41,908 nucleotides of DNA, from contig JANYGZ010000048.1 of NCBI GenBank assembly GCA_025362235.1, forward strand, positions 1-41,908, read 5' to 3'. Positions 35,711 to 41,908 of this stretch are shown here, in pieces. How positions within the stretch are numbered: the first letter of the stretch is position 1; every line of letters starts with the position of its first letter. Both the position numbers and the translations under genes were made by a program. The notes beneath the pieces are model-generated. The model did no database searches, was not told the origin of the DNA, and saw only the letters and a list, made by a program, of their open reading frames with translations. Source of the stretch: Ferruginibacter sp. GTDB lineage: Bacteria > Bacteroidota > Bacteroidia > Chitinophagales > Chitinophagaceae.

Positions 35711-36013
35711 AATTTATAATATTGGGATAATGAAAATCAATAAATATACCAATAACTCAAGTTCAGCTTTGTAACCGGTTAAAAAGTTTATTGTTTCATC
35801 TTAACGAGCAATATAAACGGATATTGTATATTGTATTTAATATTTATCCACTATAAACTTACACATCATTTTATAGAGGCTTGTGCTTATTTTCTCAAAA
35901 TATTTTGAGTATTTATGGGGTCTAATTTCCCCTTTTTTAATAAATATCATTTTGATAAATCTTATTTAAATTACCAAATAGTTTGATGATATTAATATTT
36001 TTTTACCCTTTTT
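35711..36013. other. AT-rich intergenic stretch with a perfect 16-bp palindrome
   Basis: No ORF was seen. CTCAAAATATTTTGAG (35894-35909) is a perfect palindrome, a plausible operator. It is followed by GGGG-TCTAATTT-CCCC-TTTTTT (35917-35938), a short stem with a T-run that could be a weak terminator. Confidence 0.45.
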
Positions 36014-36244
36014 ATGAAATATTTATTTCTTTTACAATCGGATTGATTATGATGCAAACCGCATTTGGCCAGCAGTCAATTTACCAATGCGCTGCAATTT
36101 TATTTTCAAAAAGGGTCATATAATAGTGTACTATCGATGGAAGATTACAATGATAATATGAGCAGTATTATAAACCCGGCAATGATTGATTACATAAAAA
36201 TTGTAGTTGGTGGTAAGGTGGAGGCTATAACGACTAAGGAGTAA
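36014..36244 (+). pseudogene. remnant of a small exported protein gene, frameshifted
   Basis: ATG at 36014 is followed after ten codons by a stop. In a second frame the sequence encodes a good signal peptide (IFISFTIGLIMMQTAFGQQ). One added A after ATG-AAA would join it to the ATG. A further one-base shift near 36075 leads into QFTNALQFYFQKGSYNSVLS and on to a TAA at 36242-36244. The two shifts are compensating. The family is not recognised. Confidence 0.45.
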
Positions 36245-36430
36245 AGAGAGATAAATTTGTAAAAACTGTATTTCAATATCAACAATAGAAATTGATAATA
36301 CTAAAAAAGTAAAAATCAGAACTCTAAATTTTCGGTGTATAGTATCTTATAACATATATTTACAGTGTTGACTGCTATTTCAGACTTCTTATGCAAAATC
36401 ATTAGACATAGCATCTTGTTGACAAACTTT

Positions 36431-37033
36431 ATGAAACTTATTTTAATCTTCATATTATTTTGTGTTTCAAATTTTACATTTGGACAGACCAATTGGCGTG
36501 ACACAACCAATGGAATACCATTAAATTTTAGTGACACCTGTAATAAAATTGACAAAGGGGCTTACTTAAATTTGGTTACAAAATCAAGACATCCTCAACC
36601 TCTATACGTTGCAAATGGAATTGTAATTCGTGGGGATATTTTAAACATAGACACAAGTTTAATAAAAAGTATTTCAGTTTTAAAATGCCCTGATTCTTTT
36701 AATGAATTTGGTTACATAGGCTATAATGGAACTATCTTAATCACGACAAAACAAGAGATTGATACTGTTACGCCAAATTCAATTAAAGAAAGTAAATTTA
36801 AGAAAATCACTGGCGACATAATATACGCATTGAATGGAGATTTTATAACTGACAGTAATTTAAAAATATCGACAACATCAATAAAGGAAATTGAATTATT
36901 AAAAGCAGGGACTGAAAAAGGAAACAATATAAATTTCAGAAAGTTTACTTGCATAAACATTTGGACACTTACAAAAGATGAGCGAAAACCAACGTCGGTA
37001 TTATGCAGAGGACTTAGAATTACTCAACAGTAA
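36431..37033 (+). CDS. exported protein with TonB-receptor plug-like motifs, no barrel
   Basis: The frame is open from 36365, but the ATG at 36431 gives a clean signal peptide (MKLILIFILFCVSNFTFGQ), so 200 residues. The middle (PLYVANGIVIRGDIL, then SISVLKCPDSF, then GYNGTILITTK) closely follows the pattern of TonB-dependent receptor plug domains (PLYVIDG..., VLKD..., YGSRGANGVILITTK). A second, shorter copy of the same pattern follows (IIYALNGDFITD, IKEIELLKAG, FTCINIWTLTK). There is no beta-barrel. Function is unknown; relatives occur as stand-alone or signalling domains. It ends 12 bp before a hairpin. Confidence 0.75.
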   Translation: MKLILIFILFCVSNFTFGQTNWRDTTNGIPLNFSDTCNKIDKGAYLNLVTKSRHPQPLYVANGIVIRGDILNIDTSLIKSISVLKCPDSFNEFGYIGYNGTILITTKQEIDTVTPNSIKESKFKKITGDIIYALNGDFITDSNLKISTTSIKEIELLKAGTEKGNNINFRKFTCINIWTLTKDERKPTSVLCRGLRITQQ

Positions 37034-37044
37034 GATGACCCATA

Positions 37045-37075
37045 TTGGGCGCAGGTCTCCAGACCTGTAGCCCAA
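37045..37075 (+). terminator. hairpin downstream of the plug-like gene (terminator or cassette-end element)
   Basis: TTGGGC (37045), CAGGTC (37052), loop TCCA, GACCTG and GCCCAA (37070-37075) form a 12-bp stem with a small internal bulge. It is followed by CGTTAC, not a T-run. Its core GGTCTCCAGACC matches 11 of 12 bases of the hairpin after the MORN-like gene (5154-5178, read on the minus strand). Confidence 0.55.
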
Positions 37076-37387
37076 CGTTACTCTTCGCATCAGTATACTA
37101 TTCCAAAAGAATTAAATGCAACAGCCCTTTTGTACTCATTTTTTGCACCACCGGTCTGATATAATTTTAATTTATTTATAAATTTTAATTATCCCATCTT
37201 TCAATATCTGCTACCTTTTACTGTAAAAATATGGTACTATGTTTTTAGTAATTTTTCTAAATCGATAAAGAATTCTCAAAATCGGCAATACAAAAATTTA
37301 CTCAAACTGCTTCAATTAGAGGCTAATAACAACCATTGCGATCGAATGATAAATTTCATTAATCTTATTTCAACTGGAGATAATTAT

Positions 37388-37418
37388 TTTTCAAACAAAA
37401 TGTTAAAATGTTTGAAAA
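37388..37418. promoter_or_regulatory. candidate TetR operator (perfect 10-bp inverted repeat)
   Basis: TTTTCAAACA (37388-37397) and TGTTTGAAAA (37409-37418) are perfect inverted arms with an 11-bp spacer. The right arm contains the -33 TTTG of the tetR promoter. This is the usual layout of a repressor site that blocks its own promoter. Confidence 0.7.
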
Positions 37419-37440
37419 TTAAATAAAGTGACTATATTTG
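37411..37440 (+). promoter_or_regulatory. tetR promoter (Bacteroidota type)
   Basis: A -33 TTTG (37411-37414) and a -7 TATATTTG (37433-37440) are separated by 18 bp, close to the Bacteroidota primary-sigma consensus. The ATG is 22 bp further on. Confidence 0.72.
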
Positions 37441-37462
37441 TCGCCATTCTAAGAAGTTTTAC

Positions 37463-38065
37463 ATGAACAAGAAACATCAGGTAAAAGAAAAAATTGGCAG
37501 AGGGGCAATGCAATGTTTTGGCAAGTACGGACTTGATAAAACAACATTGGACGACATAGCCCATACTGTAGGCCTTAATAAGGCATCACTTTATTATTAT
37601 TATAAAAGCAAGGAAGATATTTTTATAGAAGTGGCTCTAAAAGAAGGCCATGATTTTATTGCTGCTCTTCAGGAAAAAGTGGTTCAGAAAAAAGGAGTTG
37701 AAAACCAGGTAGCATTTTATATGACTACAAGGTTTAATTATTATAAGAATGTTCTGAATATGAACAGGGTATCCCTGGATACATTGAATAAAATACTGCC
37801 TAGATTTTTTGAACTGTATGATGAAATGATGAAGCAGGAAAAAAAGTTCTTATCGCAGCTTTTAAAAAAGGCAGTCACCAATGGGGAGATCATCAAAATA
37901 AATGCGGAAAAAACAGCGTCGGTATTGATCAATATCAGTGATGCGCTTAAGCATAGTGTAGAGCAACAGGCAATGTTGAGAATGGAAAGCAGGATCGATT
38001 ATACAAATAGCCTGGATGATATGAAGTTTTTGATGAAACTTTTTTTTAACGGCCTTAAGAAATAG
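37463..38065 (+). CDS. TetR/AcrR-family transcriptional regulator
   Basis: The 200-residue protein has the TetR N-terminal helix-turn-helix in residues about 8-55 (GLDKTTLDDIAHTVGLNKAS, then LYYYYKSKEDIF). A helical ligand-binding and dimer domain follows. TetR proteins are usually repressors released by a small ligand. The palindrome overlapping its own promoter supports autoregulation. It lies 104 bp before the TonB-dependent receptor on the same strand and is probably its local regulator; the ligand is unknown. Confidence 0.92.
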   Translation: MNKKHQVKEKIGRGAMQCFGKYGLDKTTLDDIAHTVGLNKASLYYYYKSKEDIFIEVALKEGHDFIAALQEKVVQKKGVENQVAFYMTTRFNYYKNVLNMNRVSLDTLNKILPRFFELYDEMMKQEKKFLSQLLKKAVTNGEIIKINAEKTASVLINISDALKHSVEQQAMLRMESRIDYTNSLDDMKFLMKLFFNGLKK

Positions 38066-38075
38066 TATAACTAGT

Positions 38076-38092
38076 AATTGGTTTGGCCAATT
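38076..38092. other. short hairpin between tetR and the receptor gene
   Basis: AATTGG-TTTGG-CCAATT follows the tetR stop by 10 bp and is followed by TTTATTAATG. It may be a weak terminator or a protein site in front of the receptor gene. It does not match the tetR inverted repeat. Confidence 0.35.
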
Positions 38093-38169
38093 TTATTAAT
38101 GTACAGTATTAAGTGTAAAAATTTTTTTTTAGTTCCAATAATTCTTTTAAAAACCCAAAGCGATTGAAT

Positions 38170-40926
38170 ATGAAAAAAAACATGTTGTTTTTAATACCGT
38201 TTATCTTTTTTAGCATCAGCATAGTAAATGCTCAGAATGTAATAAAAGGAACAATAATAAACAGTGATACCCAAACAGCTGCATCTGCCGCATCTATTAA
38301 GATTAAAAATTCTTCTGACGGAACCTACTCAGATGATAAAGGAAGGTTTAAGCTTACTACAAAAATGAGTCTTCCTGTAACATTATTAATTTCTTCCATC
38401 GGTTTTGAAACAAAAGAAATAGAAGTGCAGGATCTCTCAAAACCCGTTGTTGCTGTTCTTACTCCAACATCGTCTTTGGGTACTGAAGTAGTGGTTTCTG
38501 CCAGTCGTACGGTGCAACGTAAACTTACTTCACCGGTTACTATTGAGCAGGTAAGCCTTAAAGATGTTCACAACTCTGCCCAGTTAAATTACATGGATAT
38601 GATGCAGGGATTAAAAGGTGTGGATGTTACTGTTTCCAGTATTGGCTTAACAAGTATTACTACAAGGGGCTTTAATACCAGTGGCAATACCAATTTTACA
38701 CAAATTGTAGATGGGATGGATAACCAGGCTCCGGGTTTAAATTTTCCATTAGGTTCAGCCATTAGTTTAACTCAGCTGGATGTGGAAAATATTGAAGTAC
38801 TGTCAGGTGCATCTTCTGCTTTGTATGGGTCAAGAGGATTAAATGGAACGATGGTATTGACAGGAAAAGATCCTTTTAAATACCAGGGTTTTAGCGCTTT
38901 GATAACACAGGGTATGAACCATGTAAAAAGCAAAGGCAATAATGACCCGGCAAGTGTGACACCTTATTACGATTGGACACTTAGATATGCTAAAAACATA
39001 AATGATAAAGTAGCTTTTAAAATAAATGTACAATACACAAAAGCACAGGATTGGGTAGCAACTGATACGGCAAATAAGAATGGTTCTGGTACCCAGCATA
39101 CAGATCCTAATTATAATGGTGTTAATCTTTATGGTGGCGCCACTTCGGTAGATATTAACCCTTTTTTACAAGGGGCATTAGCCAACGATCCATCATTGGC
39201 ACCCATCATTGAGCCTTTGCTCGGGAAACCGAATTATGTAGCACGTACAGGTTACAAAGAATACAACTACCTCGATAATAATGCACAGCTATTTAAAGCA
39301 AATGCAGAAATAAGGTACAAGATAAATCCCAATACAGAACTAATTGGGTCAGGCACATTCGGAGCAGGCAATGCTGTATATACCAATGATACAAGGTACA
39401 ATCTTAAAAATTTTAAGGTGGGGCAATACCGTTTAGGGGTATTTAGTGATAAATGGTTTGTAAGGAGCTATCTTACTACAGAAAACTCTGGCAACACCAT
39501 TGTTGCAGGGCCTACAGCTCAATATATTAACGAAGCCTGGAAACCAAGCTACTACCCCAACACTGGTGATGGCTGGTATCCGCAATATACAGGGGGGCTT
39601 ATAACAGCACTTGCAGGTGGACAAAGCTTAACCGATGCATATAACACAGCCCGTGGTTTTGCAGACCAGGGACGCCCGGAAATTGGAAGTGCACAGTTTA
39701 CTCATTTGCAGGACAGCATTAGTTCAACACCTATTCCGCAAGGAGGTACTTTGTTTTTAGACAGAAGTAAATTAGTTAATACCCAAGCACAATATGACTT
39801 TACAGGTATCATTCCCTGGGTAGATGTAATTGCAGGTTTAAACTGGAGGTTGTACAGTTTAAATAGTAAGAACACACTTTTTCCAGACGAAGGCAAACCT
39901 ATTAATGTTAACGAGTATAGTGCTTATGTTCAGTTATCGAAAAAGCTGATCGATAACAAACTAAATGTGTCTGCTTCATTCAGGTACGACAAAAATAGTT
40001 TATTCAGTTCACCTAAAGTTACTTCAAGAGCATCATTGGTATACCAATTAACCAATGAAGGCTTTCTAAGGTTTTCTTACCAGAACGCTTATAGTTTCCC
40101 AACAAATATTCAATCTTTACAAAGTACACTAAACGGTTATAACAGTTATGCTTCCGGTGGTTCTTTACAGTTGTTAAATGATCATTATCACTTTAATCAA
40201 TATGTTCCATATTCCTTACAGAGCGTAAAGGATTACCAGCAAACACACGACTCTTCAATGTTGCAGAAATTTCTTTACAACGATATTAAACCACAATCGG
40301 TAAATGCATTTGAACTGGGCTATTCAACATTGATAACAAAAAAGCTGTTGATTGATGTGTTGGGATATTTTTCTACATGGCAAAATTTTATTGGGTACGG
40401 CGATGTAGCCAATACACCCGGCACGCAGGATCCCAAAGCATTTTTAGATCACAGCACTTATATACAATATAATATTGCTTTTAATGGCGCTCAAACAGTT
40501 AACACCTATGGTTTTGCGGCCAGCGCAAGTATCGACCTGTCGCATAATTTTTTAGGAAAAATTAATTATTATTCTGATTATTTAAAGAATACCAACAACA
40601 GCCAGGTTAATAATTTTAACACACCCAGTTATCATATCAACCTCGAATTTGGTAATAGTGGTTTTGGTAAAAAACAGGTATGGTCTTTCAATACCGCTTT
40701 CCGGTATAAGCCCGGTTATTATTATGTGGTTTCGGGTGGTTTAGGTGCCGGTAATGTACCTGCTTCTGCTGTAATAGATGCGCAGGTAAGTTATAAATTT
40801 ATAAAAGCTAATTCGGGTTTAAGATTAGGTGCAACAAACCTTACCAATACATATTATTCTACCGGTACTGCCAATCCTAAAATCGGTGCTGTGTATTATG
40901 TAACGTATGCGTATAACATTTTTTAA
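38170..40926 (+). CDS. TonB-dependent outer-membrane receptor (paralogue 2)
   Basis: The ATG at 38170 (preferred over an in-frame TTG at 38164) gives 918 residues. The signal peptide is MKKNMLFLIPFIFFSISIV(NAQ). A carboxypeptidase-regulatory-like domain follows (VIKGTIINSDTQ, ISSIGFETKEIEV), then EVVVSASR as likely TonB box, plug (LKGVDVT, TRGFNTSGN, GASSALYGSRGLNGT) and barrel ending YYVTYAYNIF. It shares block after block with 8289-10994 (VDGMDNQAPGLNF, FKYQGF), so the two are paralogues. Here the downstream partner is a beta-helix lipoprotein instead of a fasciclin protein. It is likely controlled by the upstream TetR protein. The ligand is unknown. Confidence 0.94.
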   Translation: MKKNMLFLIPFIFFSISIVNAQNVIKGTIINSDTQTAASAASIKIKNSSDGTYSDDKGRFKLTTKMSLPVTLLISSIGFETKEIEVQDLSKPVVAVLTPTSSLGTEVVVSASRTVQRKLTSPVTIEQVSLKDVHNSAQLNYMDMMQGLKGVDVTVSSIGLTSITTRGFNTSGNTNFTQIVDGMDNQAPGLNFPLGSAISLTQLDVENIEVLSGASSALYGSRGLNGTMVLTGKDPFKYQGFSALITQGMNHVKSKGNNDPASVTPYYDWTLRYAKNINDKVAFKINVQYTKAQDWVATDTANKNGSGTQHTDPNYNGVNLYGGATSVDINPFLQGALANDPSLAPIIEPLLGKPNYVARTGYKEYNYLDNNAQLFKANAEIRYKINPNTELIGSGTFGAGNAVYTNDTRYNLKNFKVGQYRLGVFSDKWFVRSYLTTENSGNTIVAGPTAQYINEAWKPSYYPNTGDGWYPQYTGGLITALAGGQSLTDAYNTARGFADQGRPEIGSAQFTHLQDSISSTPIPQGGTLFLDRSKLVNTQAQYDFTGIIPWVDVIAGLNWRLYSLNSKNTLFPDEGKPINVNEYSAYVQLSKKLIDNKLNVSASFRYDKNSLFSSPKVTSRASLVYQLTNEGFLRFSYQNAYSFPTNIQSLQSTLNGYNSYASGGSLQLLNDHYHFNQYVPYSLQSVKDYQQTHDSSMLQKFLYNDIKPQSVNAFELGYSTLITKKLLIDVLGYFSTWQNFIGYGDVANTPGTQDPKAFLDHSTYIQYNIAFNGAQTVNTYGFAASASIDLSHNFLGKINYYSDYLKNTNNSQVNNFNTPSYHINLEFGNSGFGKKQVWSFNTAFRYKPGYYYVVSGGLGAGNVPASAVIDAQVSYKFIKANSGLRLGATNLTNTYYSTGTANPKIGAVYYVTYAYNIF

Positions 40927-40966
40927 TAAATTTTTTAATATTTATCTTAGTATAAAATCAATTTAA

Positions 40967-41908
40967 ATGAAACACATATTATCCCTTGTAGTTTTTTGTA
41001 TAATGGGCAGCTCCATTTTATTTTTCTCCTGCAATCCCAAAACAGAGACTAAAGATGACTATACCAGTTCCATCACCTTTAACCCGGGTGATGAAAGTAA
41101 AATTGTTGAAGCTTTATTATCGTTAAAAGACAGTAGCAGCATTTTGTTAAAAGCAGGTATTTATAAATTTGATAACCTTAGCATTGTACAGTTAAAACAT
41201 ATTTTATTAAAAGGCGAAGGTTATGATAAAACCATACTTGATTTTTCTTCACAATCGCAGGGAGGCGAGGGTATAAGGGTAACAGATTTAAAAGGATTTA
41301 CCATTGCAGACATGACCATTCGTGATTCGAAAGGTGATTTGATAAAAATAAGCAAGAGCCGTGATGTGGTAATCACTAACCTGCATGCCACCTGGAAAAC
41401 AGCGGACTCTACCAGTGGCGGATATGCTATTTACCCGGTGATGTGTAAAAATGTTTTGGTTGAAGGCTGTTATGCAGAAGGCTCTTCAGACGCAGGGATA
41501 TATGTTGGCCAGTCGGACAGTGTGGTAGTAAAAAATTGTAAGGCAGCAAAAAATGTTGCAGGTTGCGAAATTGAAAATACTACTAACGCTCAGGTATACG
41601 ATAACGAATTTTATAACAACACCGCCGGGTTTTTAATTTTTGACCTTGCGGGTCTTTCAAAACGCGGCGGCCATGTTAAGGCCTTTAATAATTTTATACA
41701 CGACAATAATAACCGCAACTTTGCTAAGGCAGGCAGCTTTGGTACTGTGTGGGGTGTAGGCAATGCAGCACCCGGAAGCGGCGTAATTATTTTAGCCGCC
41801 TCCAATATTGAAATTTACAATAACCGTATCATTAATAATAATTCATCCTCAATTGCCCTTGCTTCTGGTTTTTCGGTGGATGATAGTGCAGCGTCAAAAA
41901 TAAATGAT
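40967..41908 (+). CDS. parallel beta-helix lipoprotein, 3' partial
   Basis: The frame is open from ATG 40967 to the window edge, at least 314 residues. Residues 1-22 form a lipoprotein signal (SILFFSC, C22). The rest is a right-handed parallel beta-helix with repeating strands: LLKAGIYKFDNLSI, IRVTDLKGFTIADMTI, IKISKSRDVVITNL, CKNVLVEGCYAEG, DSVVVKNCKAAKN, NAQVYDNEFYNNTAG and NIEIYNNRIINNNSS. It resembles the TIGR03805 family, whose members are known to occur beside a c-type cytochrome or partner protein of unknown function. The partner would lie beyond the window. It starts 40 bp after the receptor stop, so one operon is likely. Confidence 0.88.
   Translation, partial: MKHILSLVVFCIMGSSILFFSCNPKTETKDDYTSSITFNPGDESKIVEALLSLKDSSSILLKAGIYKFDNLSIVQLKHILLKGEGYDKTILDFSSQSQGGEGIRVTDLKGFTIADMTIRDSKGDLIKISKSRDVVITNLHATWKTADSTSGGYAIYPVMCKNVLVEGCYAEGSSDAGIYVGQSDSVVVKNCKAAKNVAGCEIENTTNAQVYDNEFYNNTAGFLIFDLAGLSKRGGHVKAFNNFIHDNNNRNFAKAGSFGTVWGVGNAAPGSGVIILAASNIEIYNNRIINNNSSSIALASGFSVDDSAASKIND

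Larger units (their letters stand above)
37034..37462. other. intergenic region: hairpin at the left, TetR operator/promoter at the right
   Basis: No ORF was seen. The left end has the hairpin at 37045-37075. The middle (about 37100-37380) is AT-rich with a 10-bp direct repeat AATTTTAATT. The right end carries the inverted repeat and promoter described separately. Confidence 0.5.

Overview
The window looks like a chromosomal segment of a Bacteroidota bacterium, most likely in or near the family Chitinophagaceae. The supporting signs are an AT-rich sequence with starts that lack Shine-Dalgarno motifs, TAnnTTTG-type -7 promoter boxes, two TonB-dependent receptors with carboxypeptidase-regulatory N-termini, many SPII lipoproteins, a fused SpmA/SpmB protein, a DUF2027-Smr protein and Rcp1-type response regulators. 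The assignment rests on family knowledge and was not computed. No rRNA, tRNA, CRISPR array or complete insertion sequence was seen.

Layout. 1-8150: a 5'-truncated vanadium-haloperoxidase/PAP2 lipoprotein, an exported amidohydrolase, a frameshifted beta-barrel gene, trhO, a MORN-like gene cut by an amber codon, an exported lactonase and purC. 8289-12273: a TonB-dependent receptor followed by a fasciclin lipoprotein, ending in a strong bidirectional terminator shared with convergent ychF. 13670-16989: SpmAB fusion, small lipoprotein, serine hydrolase. 17043-20936: serA, a TPR-AAA ATPase and a TPR membrane protein in one direction. 20947-24665: a two-component cluster of hybrid kinase, Rcp1-like regulator and a PAS kinase carrying nine 21-residue coiled-coil repeats. 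24842-25241: a decayed helical-repeat gene. 25269-33726: mostly housekeeping and transport genes (rnr, polyprenyl synthase, amino-acid permease, DUF2027-Smr) plus an exported metzincin protease. 33797-35710: a polysaccharide deacetylase lipoprotein and a secreted protein of unknown function. 36014-37080: a broken small gene and a plug-like exported protein. 37463-41908: TetR regulator, second TonB-dependent receptor and a parallel beta-helix lipoprotein that runs off the window.

The strongest regulatory reading is at 37388-37440, where a perfect 10-bp inverted repeat overlaps the -33 box of a textbook Bacteroidota promoter in front of the tetR gene. This suggests autoregulation and control of the receptor/beta-helix locus. 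The two receptors are paralogues, each followed by a different lipoprotein, which suggests two specialised outer-membrane uptake or surface modules.

A second theme is gene decay. Four small genes are broken by one-base indels, an in-frame stop or an internal deletion. Three lone exported genes (two of them broken) end in hairpins followed by an AACRT-like motif, and two share an 11-base upstream sequence. That pattern resembles integron-type cassettes, but this is only a hypothesis.
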